Assembly: GCF_015291885.1 (NCBI RefSeq)
Contig: NZ_CP036186.1
Coordinates: 3,375,001 to 3,439,000 of the forward strand
DNA: 64,000 nucleotides
Direction of reading: 5' to 3'
DNA from: Stutzerimonas stutzeri
Lineage (GTDB): Bacteria; Pseudomonadota; Gammaproteobacteria; Pseudomonadales; Pseudomonadaceae
Shown here: piece after piece, positions 45,776 through 55,002 of the stretch
Position numbering within the stretch: position 1 is the first letter of the stretch
Layout of the letters: each line of letters starts with the position of its first letter
Translations under genes and position numbers: made by a program
Notes under the pieces: generated by a model
The model's input: the letters and a program-made list of their open reading frames with translations, nothing else
Databases searched by the model: none
Told to the model about the DNA's origin: nothing

Positions 45776-45937
45776 CGGATGTCAGGCAGGGTCGCGCCGC
45801 TTAGTCAGAATAGAGTCCGTTTCCGCATTTTGTGACACATGCCCGCGAAGGTTATAGATTTCAGCCTGACAGAAACTGGCTTTGAGGCGCAACGGAACAG
45901 AAAGTGCACTTAAGCCGCCTTCAACCAAGGAGACATC
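45776..45937. other. Candidate res (resolution) region
   Basis: The 160-bp gap before the resolvase contains TGTCAGG at 45779 and several TGTGACA/CTGACAG-like half sites between 45830 and 45885. Tn3-family res sites lie directly upstream of tnpR, where resolvase recombines cointegrates. Subsites are not defined confidently. Confidence 0.4.
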
Positions 45938-46498
45938 GTGCAGGGGCACCGCATCGGCTACGTTCGGGTCAGCAGCTTCGAGCAGAACCCTGAACGCCAA
46001 CTGGAACAGACCGAGGTGAGCAAGGTGTTCACCGACAAGGCCTCCGGCAAGGACACTCAGCGCCCCCAGCTCGAAGCGCTGCTGAGCTTCGTCCGTGAGG
46101 GTGACACCGTGGTGGTGCACAGCATGGATCGCCTGGCCCGAAACCTCGATGACCTGCGCCGGCTGGTGCAAAACCTGACCCAACGCGGCGTGCGCATCGA
46201 GTTCCTGAAGGAGGGGCTGGTCTTCACGGGCGAGGATTCGCCCATGGCCAACCTGATGCTGTCGGTGATGGGGGCCTTCGCCGAGTTCGAGCGCGCCCTG
46301 ATCCGTGAGCGGCAGCGCGAGGGTATCGCCCTGGCCAAACAGCGCGGTGCGTACCGGGGCCGCAAGAAGGCCCTGTCCGACGAGCAGGCTGCTACCCTGC
46401 GGCAGCGAGCGGCTACGGGGGAACCAAAGGCGCAGCTCGCCCGCGAGTTCAACATCAGCCGGGAAACCCTCTACCAGTACCTCCGCACGGACGACTGA
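45938..46498 (+). CDS. tnpR: Tn3-family serine resolvase
   Basis: A 186-residue serine recombinase. The catalytic serine is in IGYVRVSSFEQN near residue 13, MDRLARN near 70 is the conserved arginine region, and the C-terminal helix-turn-helix contains LAREFNISRETLYQYL. It resolves transposition cointegrates. The start is a GTG preceded by AAGGAG. It ends 3 bases before the transposase gene. Confidence 0.95.
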   Translation: MQGHRIGYVRVSSFEQNPERQLEQTEVSKVFTDKASGKDTQRPQLEALLSFVREGDTVVVHSMDRLARNLDDLRRLVQNLTQRGVRIEFLKEGLVFTGEDSPMANLMLSVMGAFAEFERALIRERQREGIALAKQRGAYRGRKKALSDEQAATLRQRAATGEPKAQLAREFNISRETLYQYLRTDD

Positions 46499-46501
46499 TA
46501 C

Positions 46502-49468
46502 ATGCCGCGTCGCTTGATCCTCTCGGCCACGGAGCGGGACACCCTGCTCGCGCTGCCGGCAAGCCAGGATGACCTGATCCGCTACTACACCTTCAACGAC
46601 TCCGACCTGTCGCTGATCCGCCAGCGGCGCGGCGACGCCAACCGTCTGGGCTTCGCGGTACAGCTCTGCCTGCTGCGCTACCCCGGCTACGCGCTGGGCA
46701 CCGACAGCGCGCCGCCCGAGCCGGTCATCCTATGGGTGGCCAAGCAAGTCCAGGCCGACCCGGCAAGCTGGGCGAAATATGGCGAGCGCGACGTGACCCG
46801 CCGCGAGCACGCCCAGGAACTGCGCACTTACCTGCAACTGGCCCCGTTCGGCCTGTCCGACTTCCGCGCCCTGGTGCGCGAGCTGACCGAGTTGGCCCAG
46901 CAGACCGACAAGGGCTTGCTGCTGGCCGGTCAGGCGCTGGAGAGCCTGCGGCAGAAGCGGCGTATCCTGCCGGCGCTGAGTGTGATCGACCGGGCCTGCT
47001 CGGAAGCCATGGCGCGGGCCAATCGGCGGGTCTACCGCGCTCTGGTCGATCCACTCACGGACTCGCATCGGGCCAAGCTGGACGAGCTGTTGAAGCTGAA
47101 GGCCGGGAGCAACATCACCTGGTTGACCTGGCTGAGGCAGGCACCGCTGAAACCCAACTCCCGGCACATGCTCGAACACATCGAGCGGCTGAAGACATTT
47201 CAGCTGGTGGACTTGCCCGAAGGCCTGGGCCGGCACATCCACCAGAACCGCCTGCTCAAGCTGGCCCGCGAGGGTGGGCAGATGACGCCCAAAGACCTCG
47301 GCAAGTTCGAGCCGCAGCGGCGCTACGCGACCCTGGCCGCCGTGGTACTGGAGAGCACTGCAACCGTGATTGATGAGCTGGTGGATCTGCACGACCGCAT
47401 CCTGGTCAAGCTGTTCAGCAGCGCGAAGCACAAGCATCAGCAGCAGTTCCAGAAGCAGGGAAAGGCGATCAACGACAAGGTGCGCCTGTACTCCAAGATC
47501 GGCCAGGCTCTGCTGGAGGCCAAGGAAAGCGGCAGCGATCCCTATGCTGCCATCGAGGAGGTGATTCCCTGGGACGAGTTCACCGAGAGCGTCAGCGAGG
47601 CCGAGCTGCTGGCCCGGCCCGAGGGTTTCGACCACCTGCACCTGGTCGGCGAGAACTTCGCCACCCTGCGCCGCTACACACCGGCCCTGCTGGAGGTACT
47701 GGAGCTGCGCGCCGCCCCGGCCGCGCAGGGCGTGCTAGCAGCCGTGCAGACGCTGCGCGAGATGAACGCCGACAACCTGCTCAAGGTCCCGGCCGATGCC
47801 CCCACCGCCTTCATCAAGCCGCGCTGGAAGCCACTGGTGATCACCCCGGAAGGCCTCGACCGGCGCTTCTACGAAATCTGCGCCCTGTCCGAGCTGAAGA
47901 ACGCCCTGCGTTCTGGCGACATCTGGGTCAAAGGTTCTCGGCAGTTCCGCGACTTCGACGACTACCTGCTGCCAGCAGATAAGTTCGCCGCGCTCAAGCG
48001 TGCGCAGGCCCTGCCCCTGGCGATCAACCCGAACAGCGACCAGTACCTGGAAGAGCGCTTGCAGCTGCTGGACGAACAGTTGGCCACCGTCACCCAGCTG
48101 GCCAAGGACAACGAGCTGCCCGACGCCATCCTCACCGAGTCCGGGCTCAAGATCACCCCACTGGATGCGGCGGTGCCGGATCGGGCGCAGGCGCTGATCG
48201 ACCAGACCAGCCAGCTGCTGCCGCGCATCAAGATCACCGAACTGCTGATGGACGTGGACGACTGGACGGGATTCAGCCGCCACTTCACCCACCTGAAGGA
48301 CGGTGCCGAGGCCAAAGACCGGACGTTGCTGCTGTCCGCGATCCTCGGCGATGCGATCAACCTCGGGCTGACCAAGATGGCCGAGTCGAGCCCCGGCCTG
48401 ACCTACGCCAAGCTGTCCTGGCTACAAGCCTGGCATATCCGCGACGAAACCTATTCGGCAGCCCTGGCCGAGTTGGTCAACCACCAGTACCGCCATGCCT
48501 TCGCCGCCCACTGGGGCGACGGCACCACCTCATCCTCCGATGGCCAGCGCTTCCGCGCTGGCGGCCGTGGCGAGAGCTCCGGGCACGTCAACCCGAAGTA
48601 CGGCAGCGAGCCGGGACGGCTGTTCTACACTCATATCTCCGACCAGTACGCGCCGTTCAGCACCCGCGTGGTGAATGTCGGCGTGCGAGATTCCACCTAT
48701 GTGCTCGACGGTCTGCTGTACCACGAGTCCGACCTGCGGATCGAGGAGCACTACACTGACACGGCCGGCTTCACCGATCACGTCTTCGCGCTGATGCACC
48801 TGCTGGGCTTCCGCTTCGCGCCGCGCATCCGCGACCTCGGCGAAACCAAGCTGTATGTGCCGCAGGGCGCGCAGACCTACCCGACGCTGCGCCCGCTGAT
48901 CGGCGGCAGCCTGAACATCAAGCACGTCCGCGCCCATTGGGACGACATCCTTCGCCTGGCCAGCTCGATCAAGCAGGGCACGGTCACCGCCTCGTTGATG
49001 CTGCGCAAGCTCGGCAGCTACCCGCGCCAGAACGGCCTGGCCGTGGCCCTGCGCGAGCTGGGCCGGATCGAACGCACGCTGTTCATTCTGGACTGGCTGC
49101 AAAGTGTTGAGCTGCGCCGCCGGGTGCATGCCGGGCTGAACAAGGGCGAGGCGCGCAACTCGCTGGCCAGGGCGGTGTTCTTCAACCGCCTTGGGGAAAT
49201 CAGGGATCGCAGCTTCGAGCAGCAGCGCTACCGGGCCAGCGGCCTCAACCTGGTGACGGCGGCCATCGTGCTGTGGAACACGGTGTACCTAGAGCGCGCC
49301 ACCCATGCGATGTGCGACACGGGCAAGCCGGTGGACGGCGAACTGCTGCAATACCTGTCGCCGCTGGGCTGGGAGCACATTAACCTGACCGGCGATTACG
49401 TCTGGCGGCAGAGCCGCAGGCTGGAGGACGGGAAGTTCCGACCGTTGCGAATGCCCGGAAAACCTTAG
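46502..49468 (+). CDS. tnpA: Tn3-family transposase
   Basis: A 988-residue TnpA. The N-terminal DUF4158-type domain ([20 protein letters not shown]) is followed by the long DDE_Tnp_Tn3 C-terminal domain. Conserved segments are [20 protein letters not shown] and [19 protein letters not shown]. Length is standard and the frame intact, so the transposon may be active. The stop codon lies within the right terminal repeat. Confidence 0.96.
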   Translation: MPRRLILSATERDTLLALPASQDDLIRYYTFNDSDLSLIRQRRGDANRLGFAVQLCLLRYPGYALGTDSAPPEPVILWVAKQVQADPASWAKYGERDVTRREHAQELRTYLQLAPFGLSDFRALVRELTELAQQTDKGLLLAGQALESLRQKRRILPALSVIDRACSEAMARANRRVYRALVDPLTDSHRAKLDELLKLKAGSNITWLTWLRQAPLKPNSRHMLEHIERLKTFQLVDLPEGLGRHIHQNRLLKLAREGGQMTPKDLGKFEPQRRYATLAAVVLESTATVIDELVDLHDRILVKLFSSAKHKHQQQFQKQGKAINDKVRLYSKIGQALLEAKESGSDPYAAIEEVIPWDEFTESVSEAELLARPEGFDHLHLVGENFATLRRYTPALLEVLELRAAPAAQGVLAAVQTLREMNADNLLKVPADAPTAFIKPRWKPLVITPEGLDRRFYEICALSELKNALRSGDIWVKGSRQFRDFDDYLLPADKFAALKRAQALPLAINPNSDQYLEERLQLLDEQLATVTQLAKDNELPDAILTESGLKITPLDAAVPDRAQALIDQTSQLLPRIKITELLMDVDDWTGFSRHFTHLKDGAEAKDRTLLLSAILGDAINLGLTKMAESSPGLTYAKLSWLQAWHIRDETYSAALAELVNHQYRHAFAAHWGDGTTSSSDGQRFRAGGRGESSGHVNPKYGSEPGRLFYTHISDQYAPFSTRVVNVGVRDSTYVLDGLLYHESDLRIEEHYTDTAGFTDHVFALMHLLGFRFAPRIRDLGETKLYVPQGAQTYPTLRPLIGGSLNIKHVRAHWDDILRLASSIKQGTVTASLMLRKLGSYPRQNGLAVALRELGRIERTLFILDWLQSVELRRRVHAGLNKGEARNSLARAVFFNRLGEIRDRSFEQQRYRASGLNLVTAAIVLWNTVYLERATHAMCDTGKPVDGELLQYLSPLGWEHINLTGDYVWRQSRRLEDGKFRPLRMPGKP

Positions 49469-49502
49469 CGTACGATTTTTTCCGATTTCTGCGGGTTTCC
49501 CC
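49463..49502 (-). repeat. Right terminal inverted repeat of the Tn3-family transposon
   Basis: Reading inward from 49502 on the minus strand the sequence starts GGGGAAACCCGCAGAAATCG and ends with CGTACGCTAAGG. It matches the left end and, in its inner part, the internal Tn21-type repeat. Confidence 0.9.
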
Positions 49503-49558
49503 ATGTAGATGCTGGCGCCCGAGAGGCCGAACCAGAAGAAGACAAACAGGAGGTGGCC

Positions 49559-50467
49559 TTGGATTTCAGATTGCTGCGTTACTTCGTCGCAGTTGCGGAA
49601 GAACTGCATCTGGCCCGTGCAGCCGAGCGTCTGGGCATCGAGCAGTCGCCTGTGTCGCGTGCGATGCGCGACCTGGAAAGCCAGCTTGGCGTGCAGTTGT
49701 TCGACCGCAGCACACGCCTGACGCGGCTGACCTGGGCCGGCCAGGTGTTCCTCGGCGAATGCCGGCGCGTGATGGCCACCGTGGAGCAGGCAGTCAAGAG
49801 CGCCAAGGCGGCGGCACAGGGCTACCAGGGCCATCTGCGCATCGCCATCTGCGACAGCCTGGCGCAGCCCCGCATCGCCCCCCTGCTGGCACGCAGCCGT
49901 GAGGAGGAGCCCGAGCTGGAGATTCGCGTCTTCGAGCTGCCGTTCGCGCAGCAGCTCAAGATGCTGCACGATGATCTGCTGGACATCGGCTTTGCGTTGT
50001 CAAACGCGGTGCATGATGGCCTCGTCGCCGAGCCGGTGTGGACCGACCCGCTGTCGGTGATCGTGCCCGCACGCCATCCCTTGCTGGCACACGTGCAGGT
50101 GCCGCTGCCCGAAGCCTTGAAGTTTCCGCTGGTTCTGTGCCATCCCGAATCGGGATCGGGCTGCCGCCATCAGATTCAAGCGCTGCTGCAGGACGCAGGC
50201 ACGCCGCTCAAGCTGGTCGATGAAGTGACCAGCCTCGGCGTGATGTTGACCCTGGTCGGCGCCGGCTACGGCATCGGCTTCGCCATCGCCTCGCAGGTGC
50301 AGACGCTACAGCGCCCGGACATCTCCATTCGTCCCCTGGCCGGCACCCCACCGATGCTCTCTACCTACCTGCTGCGCCGCCGGGGCGAACCCTCGGAGCC
50401 CATGAGGCGGTTCATCGAGCGGGTGAAAGACGGGGCCGCGCCGGTCGATGATGAGCCAGTCCTTTGA
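49559..50467 (+). CDS. LysR-family transcriptional regulator
   Basis: A 302-residue LysR regulator. The N-terminal winged helix contains LHLARAAERLGIEQSPVSRA, and the substrate-binding domain runs from about residue 90 with the C-terminal IRPLAGTPPMLSTYLLRRRG. TTG at 49559 is the likely start, since an AGGAGG site lies exactly 5 bases upstream and overlaps the alternative GTG at 49553. LysR genes of this kind are common at the distal end of ICEclc-like elements. The target is unknown. Confidence 0.85.
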   Translation: MDFRLLRYFVAVAEELHLARAAERLGIEQSPVSRAMRDLESQLGVQLFDRSTRLTRLTWAGQVFLGECRRVMATVEQAVKSAKAAAQGYQGHLRIAICDSLAQPRIAPLLARSREEEPELEIRVFELPFAQQLKMLHDDLLDIGFALSNAVHDGLVAEPVWTDPLSVIVPARHPLLAHVQVPLPEALKFPLVLCHPESGSGCRHQIQALLQDAGTPLKLVDEVTSLGVMLTLVGAGYGIGFAIASQVQTLQRPDISIRPLAGTPPMLSTYLLRRRGEPSEPMRRFIERVKDGAAPVDDEPVL

Positions 50468-50620
50468 GGACGCAGCTCACCTGTCCGTTGCGGCCTGTGG
50501 CGTGATGTGCCAGTGGACAGATAGACTTCGGAATGAAATCCGATGCTCTGGCTGTTGGTGGATGTGCTTGGCTCGCTTTGGATCACCCACAACGGCCTGC
50601 GTTGACCAGGCCGAAGACTT

Positions 50621-50640
50621 GAGTCCACAATCGAGTCCAT
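50621..50640. promoter_or_regulatory. Right-end copy of the integrase arm-type repeat
   Basis: GAGTCCACAATCGAGTCCAT matches the left-end repeat at 31921-31940 in 17 of 20 positions. It lies 60 bp inside attR. The rest of 50468-50699 shows no gene. Confidence 0.55.
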
Positions 50641-50699
50641 TCCGTGACGCTTGGATCGGAAAAGACGTTCGTAATAAACGAGTTAGCGACCGGGTGCTG

Positions 50700-50717
50700 T
50701 TCCCTTCGCCCGCTCCA
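50700..50717 (+). repeat. attR: 18-bp core shared with attL
   Basis: TTCCCTTCGCCCGCTCCA is an exact copy of the tRNA-Gly 3' end at 31778-31795. The preceding bases do not restore a tRNA, so this marks the far end of the integrated element. Confidence 0.93.
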
Positions 50718-50721
50718 GATC

Positions 50722-50750
50722 AAAAAAGCCCTGCACTTGCAGGGCTTTTT
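50722..50750 (+). terminator. Original chromosomal terminator of tRNA-Gly
   Basis: AAAAAAGCCCTGC, loop ACTT, GCAGGGCTTTTT: a strong intrinsic terminator 4 bases after attR. Before insertion it directly followed tRNA-Gly, so the element has separated the tRNA from its terminator. Confidence 0.85.
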
Positions 50751-50876
50751 CGTTTCTGGGGATATGACAGCCCGTTTCCAAAAATCCGCGTATGCATGTG
50801 GTTGCCACCACGGATTATTGCCTTTCGATTGCTAGTAGGAAGTGGCGGCGGGGCAATGTGTGCGCACCAAAAGAGC

Positions 50877-50898
50877 GTGGTGGGCTGAAGCCCACCAC
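50877..50898. repeat. REP-like palindrome
   Basis: A perfect 22-bp palindrome with core TGGGCTGAAGCCCA. Related copies occur at 51959, 56937, 56994, 61452 and 61507. The surrounding gap 50751-50977 shows no gene. Confidence 0.7.
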
Positions 50899-50977
50899 GC
50901 CGAAGAGAGCACTAGAGTGGACCACGCTCGATTCGCGGTTGGGTTAGAGGCTTCGGCCAATGTGGCTTTTGCACCGG

Positions 50978-51772
50978 TCACGCTTGGCTACGAAGGAACG
51001 CTAGAACGCCGCGGGTGAAGTTTTCGCCTGCCTCGACATTCGACAAATGCGCGGCTTCGAACACCACCAATTGCGCGTCAGCGATGCGTTGCTGTACGAA
51101 CTCGCCGTGTTCTATGGTCGTGACCGGGTCCTGACCGCCGCACACCACCAGGGTCGGGGCTTTGATTGTGCCAAGTTTTTCGCGGAAGTCAGCATCGCGC
51201 ACGGCAGCGCAGTTGGCGGCGTAGCCTTCTGGTGAGGTGGCGGCGATCATGTCGGCGATACGGGTGGCGGCTTGAGGCTCACGCTGGCTGAAGGCTGGGG
51301 TGAACCAGCGACTGATGGCCGCGTCGCGCATCTCGGCCATGGCCTGTTGCTGGCCCTTTAGGACAGTTTCGATACGCTCGTTCCAGACTTGATCGCTGCC
51401 AATCTTCGCCCCAGTGTTACACAGCACCAGCCCCTGCAGCCGGTCGCTGGCATTGATTCCGAGCCACTGGCCAATCAGCCCGCCCATGGACAGGCCGCAG
51501 AAGGAGAAGCGCTCGATGCCCAGTGCATCGAGCAGGGCCAGCACATCCCTTCCCAGCCGCTCGATACTGTAGGGCGCCTCGGTGACGCTCGACTCGCCGT
51601 GGCCGCGCGTATCGTAGCGTAGCACTCGAAAATGCTCTGAAAATGCGGGAATCTGCTAGTCCCACATGCCCAGACTGGTACCCAGAGAGTTGGACAGCAC
51701 CAGCACAGGTGCGTTATCCGCGCCGTCAAATCGGTAGTTCAGGCAGGTATCAGCCAGTTTCACGGTTGGCAT
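50978..51772 (-). pseudogene. pcaD: 3-oxoadipate enol-lactonase gene with premature amber codon
   Basis: The full frame from the ATG at 51772 would encode 264 residues of PcaD, which hydrolyses 3-oxoadipate enol-lactone in the beta-ketoadipate pathway. The start MPTVKLADTCLNYRFDG, the oxyanion loop NSLGTSLGMWD, the nucleophile FCGLSMGGLIG and the histidine region AAHLSNVEAGENF are clear. Codon 39 is TAG (51658-51656), where PcaD proteins have Gln (WDQQIP), so a single C-to-T change would explain it. Restart at the GTG at 51625 would give 215 residues without the oxyanion loop. Confidence 0.88.
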
Positions 51773-51958
51773 GGTCATCCTCGTTCGTTGAGGGAATGGC
51801 GTCGGCCATGGCGCGCTCGATTCTGCGGCGCGCATGGCTCAAGTTAAAGACCGGCACAGCTCAGCGCGATTTTTCGGCTTACAACAGCGCCTTTTGCAGT
51901 TCGAAACGTAGCCGGACCTTGGCAGTTCGCCAGCCGTTTACGCCCGGGTGGTAAGCCA

Positions 51959-51984
51959 GTGGTGGGCTGAAGCCCACCCTACGG
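51959..51984. repeat. REP-like palindrome downstream of pcaF
   Basis: GTGGTGGGCTGAAGCCCACC followed by CTACGG, a copy of the TGGGCTGAAGCCCA family, 18 bases beyond the pcaF stop codon. The gap 51779-52002 holds nothing else recognisable. Confidence 0.7.
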
Positions 51985-52002
51985 TTCAGTGATGGAACCG
52001 AA

Positions 52003-53208
52003 TCAGATCCTTTCCACCACTATTGCCAGGCCCTGCCCTACGCCGACGCACATGGTCGCTAGACCGAGACGGCCGCCGGTTTTCTCCAGCTGGTGAACAG
52101 TCGTCAACACCAGTCGAGCGCCGCTCATGCCAAGCGGATGTCCCAAGGCGATGGCGCCGCCGTTGGGATTCACCATAGGACTGTCATCCGGCAGGCCGAG
52201 ATCGCGAGTCACGGCCAGGCCCTGCGCGGCGAAGGCTTCGTTGAGCTCTACTACGTCGAAATCGCTTACCGCAACATTCAGGCGTTCGCACAGCTTGCGC
52301 ACCGCCGACACGGGGCCATACCCCATAATGCGCGGTGCGACGCCGGCGCTGGCCATGCCAAGCACCTTGGCGCGGGGCTTTAGGCCGTACTTCTGCACCG
52401 CTTCGGCGCTGGCGAGGATCATCGCCGCCGCGCCGTCGTTGACGCCCGAGGCGTTGCCGGCGGTGACGGTCTTGTCAGGGCCGTTGACCGGCTTGAGCTT
52501 GGCCAGCGCCTCGGCCGTTGTATCGGCGCGCGGGTGCTCGTCGGTATCGACTACCGTTTCGCCTTTCTTTCCCTTAATCACCACCGGAACGATTTCTTCG
52601 GCAAAGAACCCGCTCTGTTGAGCTACCGCCGCTCGCTGCTGGCTACGCAGAGCGAAAGCATCCTGATCGGAGCGGCTGATCTGCCACTCATCGGCGACGT
52701 TGTCGGCGGTCTGCGGCATGGCATCCACGCCATACATTTCCTTCATCTTCGGATTGATAAAGCGCCAGCCGATGGTGGTGTCCTCGATCTTCTGAGTACG
52801 ACCGAACGCCGTATCGGCCTTGCCCATCACATAGGGCGCGCGGGACATGGACTCGACGCCGCCGGCAATCGCCAGCTCCATTTCACCGCAGGCGATGGCA
52901 CGAAACGCGGTGCCCACGGCATCCATTCCCGAAGCGCACAGGCGGTTGAGGGTCACGCCCGGTACCGTGTCCGGCAGGCCGGCGAGCAGCGCGGCCATGC
53001 GCGCGACATTGCGGTTGTCCTCCCCAGCCTGGTTGGCGCTGCCCATGAACACTTCATCAATAGCCGCAGGATCGAGCTGCGGATTACGCTCCAGCAGCGC
53101 CCGCAACGGGATCGCAGCCAGGTCGTCAGCGCGTACGATCGCCAACGCACCGCCGAAGCGGCCGATCGGTGTGCGTACGGCGTCGCAGATGTATACGTCG
53201 CGAGTCAT
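52003..53208 (-). CDS. pcaF: Beta-ketoadipyl-CoA thiolase
   Basis: A 401-residue thiolase that cleaves 3-oxoadipyl-CoA to succinyl-CoA and acetyl-CoA. The nucleophilic cysteine is in [12 protein letters not shown] near residue 90, with [11 protein letters not shown] near 357 and MCVGVGQG near 387 completing the active site. The N terminus [20 protein letters not shown] is typical of PcaF. It overlaps pcaJ by 4 bases. Confidence 0.94.
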   Translation of the reverse strand: MTRDVYICDAVRTPIGRFGGALAIVRADDLAAIPLRALLERNPQLDPAAIDEVFMGSANQAGEDNRNVARMAALLAGLPDTVPGVTLNRLCASGMDAVGTAFRAIACGEMELAIAGGVESMSRAPYVMGKADTAFGRTQKIEDTTIGWRFINPKMKEMYGVDAMPQTADNVADEWQISRSDQDAFALRSQQRAAVAQQSGFFAEEIVPVVIKGKKGETVVDTDEHPRADTTAEALAKLKPVNGPDKTVTAGNASGVNDGAAAMILASAEAVQKYGLKPRAKVLGMASAGVAPRIMGYGPVSAVRKLCERLNVAVSDFDVVELNEAFAAQGLAVTRDLGLPDDSPMVNPNGGAIALGHPLGMSGARLVLTTVHQLEKTGGRLGLATMCVGVGQGLAIVVERI

Positions 53209-53987
53209 TCCTCTCCCCCTTGCTGGCCATGAGCGGCAGCGGTTCTGGCCTCCAGCGCGCGCAGCGCTTGCAGCTCATCTGCGCGAGGCGCTTCGGTAGT
53301 GCCAAGCGTTTCGGCGAAGCGGATTGCCCAGCCTGTGTTCGCCACCACCTGCTCGCGGGTCACGCCCGGATGCAGCGCGGTGACGATGAATTCGTTGGTG
53401 CCTTCTTCCGGTTCCATGATGCACAGATCGGTAATGATCGCCATCGGGCCCTTGCCAGGAAGGCCCAATTGCTTGCGGTGATCGCCGCCCTCACCGAAGC
53501 CGACCGAGGTGATGAAAGCCAACTTGTCGACGAAGGTGCGATGCGACTGCTTGAGGATGATCAGGACTTGCTTGGCGCTACCGGCGATCTCCGGTGCGCC
53601 GCCCGCGCCTGGCAGGCGCACCTTGGGCTGGTGGTAGTCACCGATCACGGTGGTGTTGATGTTTCCGTACTTGTCCACCTGCGCGGCGCCGAGAAAGCCG
53701 ACGTCGATGCGTCCGCCCTGCAGCCAGTAGCGGAAGATTTCGCCCGTCGGCACCACCGTGTCGGCAGTTTCGGCCAGCTCGCCGTCACCGATGGAAAGCG
53801 GCAGCACCGAAGGCTTGGCGCCAATTGGGCCGGATTCGTAGATCAGCACCACTTCCGGGGCGTGGGTCAGGCGGGCCAGGTTGGCGGCTTTGGACGGCAG
53901 GCCGATGCCGACGAAGCAGACACTGCCATTGCCCAACCGGCGGGCCGCTGCGACAGTCATCATTTCGTTTGTGCTGTAAGCGCTCAT
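53205..53987 (-). CDS. pcaJ: 3-oxoadipate CoA-transferase subunit B
   Basis: A 260-residue subunit B of family I CoA-transferase. The catalytic glutamate is likely in LIYESGPIG near residue 50. It moves CoA from succinyl-CoA to 3-oxoadipate together with PcaI. Its size matches the larger CatJ/P. aeruginosa-type subunit rather than the 213-residue P. putida form. It overlaps pcaI by one base. Confidence 0.9.
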   Translation of the reverse strand: MSAYSTNEMMTVAAARRLGNGSVCFVGIGLPSKAANLARLTHAPEVVLIYESGPIGAKPSVLPLSIGDGELAETADTVVPTGEIFRYWLQGGRIDVGFLGAAQVDKYGNINTTVIGDYHQPKVRLPGAGGAPEIAGSAKQVLIILKQSHRTFVDKLAFITSVGFGEGGDHRKQLGLPGKGPMAIITDLCIMEPEEGTNEFIVTALHPGVTREQVVANTGWAIRFAETLGTTEAPRADELQALRALEARTAAAHGQQGGEE

Positions 53988-54841
53988 CAGTTGGCCTCCT
54001 GCTGGACGATCTTCGCGCGATAGGCGGCAAAGTCGGCGGTGCCGCGAATGTAGGTGTCGATCCAGGCGCTGAACGCTTCGCGGTCACGAGCGATCGGGTC
54101 CCAGGCCAGGTAGAAGCGGTTGTCGCGCTCGTAGTAGCCATGCGCGTAGGACGGGTGCGCACCACCCGGCACCAGGCACACTGCGCTCAGGGCCCAGGAC
54201 GGCAGCACGCAGGCGTTCATCGGCGCCTGAAGGTCATCGACGATCTCTTCGACGGTGACAATGCAGCGCTTGGCCGCCAGGGCTGCCTCCTTCTGCACGC
54301 CGAGGATGCCCTGAATCAGCACGTTGCCCCTGCGATCGGCCCTCTGTGCGTGGATCACGGTGACGTCAGGACGCACGCTGGGCACGGCCGCCAGCACTTC
54401 CCCGGTGAACGGGCAGGTGACCGACTTGATCAGCGGATTGACCTTGGGCAGGTCGGAGCCGGCGTAAGCACGCAACACCGCAAACGGCAGACCTGAGGCG
54501 CCGGCGACATAGGCGTTGGCGAGGTCGGCATGGCTGTGTTCCTCGATCTCCAGGGGCTGCGGCCAGCCCTTCTCCACCGCATCGCGCAGACGATGCAGCG
54601 AGCCGACGCCGGGATTGCCGCCCCAGGAGAAGATCAGCTTCTTCGCGCAACCGGCACCGATCAGCAGGTCGTAGACAAGGTCCGGTGTCATGCGCACCAG
54701 GGTCAGGTCCTTGCGCCCTTGGCGCACGATTTCATGGGCAGCTGCGGTGGGAATCAGATGGGTAAAGCCTTCCAGGGCGACGGTGTCGCCATCCTGGACA
54801 AAGCGCTCGACGGCTTCGCGGAGCGAGAGGAGTTCAGCCAT
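53987..54841 (-). CDS. pcaI: 3-oxoadipate CoA-transferase subunit A
   Basis: A 284-residue subunit A. It has the typical N terminus (VQDGDTVALEGFTHLIPTAA) and the glycine loop FSWGGNPGVGSLHR near residue 73. It is the first gene of the pcaIJFD set and is preceded by PcaR-type palindromes. Size again matches the CatI/P. aeruginosa type. Confidence 0.9.
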   Translation of the reverse strand: MAELLSLREAVERFVQDGDTVALEGFTHLIPTAAAHEIVRQGRKDLTLVRMTPDLVYDLLIGAGCAKKLIFSWGGNPGVGSLHRLRDAVEKGWPQPLEIEEHSHADLANAYVAGASGLPFAVLRAYAGSDLPKVNPLIKSVTCPFTGEVLAAVPSVRPDVTVIHAQRADRRGNVLIQGILGVQKEAALAAKRCIVTVEEIVDDLQAPMNACVLPSWALSAVCLVPGGAHPSYAHGYYERDNRFYLAWDPIARDREAFSAWIDTYIRGTADFAAYRAKIVQQEAN

Positions 54842-54886
54842 GAGTCGGATCTCGTGTTGTTAACGGTCCATCCCCAGCCAAACAAT

Positions 54887-54918
54887 CCGATAATCGACTT
54901 ATTGTTCGATAATCGAAC
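54887..54918 (-). promoter_or_regulatory. PcaR-type operator upstream of pcaI
   Basis: The palindrome GTTCGATAATCGAAC (54904-54918) and a second partial copy CCGATAATCGA (54887-54897) lie 46-77 bases before the pcaI start. PcaR of Pseudomonas is known to bind GTTCGATAATCGCAC-like sites at pca promoters. The pcaR gene is immediately upstream, so PcaR with beta-ketoadipate probably activates this operon. Confidence 0.8.
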
Positions 54919-55002
54919 AACATTAGGACACTGGTGCGCGACGGAACGACGCCGACCTCAGCGCGCGAGGCGACCCAGAGCACCGTAGCTGCCGGCGGCC
55001 GA

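Larger units (their letters stand above)
40837..49502. mobile_element. Tn3-family heavy-metal-resistance transposon, 8.67 kb
   Basis: It is bounded by inverted repeats of about 38-40 bp (40837-40876 and 49463-49502, 36 of 40 identical, starting GGGG). GTAGA precedes the left end, and GTAGA recurs at 49505-49509, two bases beyond the right end, so a 5-bp target duplication is likely but not flush. Contents are a Met/His-rich secreted protein, a MerR regulator, a P1B ATPase, a PAP2-LspA fusion, a resolvase and a Tn3 transposase. It sits inside the TraG-N gene of the integrative element. Confidence 0.88.
31796..50717. mobile_element. Reduced ICEclc/PAGI-2-type integrative element at tRNA-Gly
   Basis: An 18.9-kb insert between two exact 18-bp att copies. 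From left to right it holds the integrase, a LysR fragment, an Xre regulator, a MobH relaxase, an AbiE toxin-antitoxin pair, a DUF3742 gene, a TraG-N gene cut by a Tn3-family transposon, and an intact LysR gene. Complete members of this family are 60-100 kb and encode a type IV secretion system. No VirB4/TraC, TraD or TraU/TraH-type gene is present here. It therefore looks like a deletion derivative that might still excise and be mobilised in trans. Confidence 0.88.
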
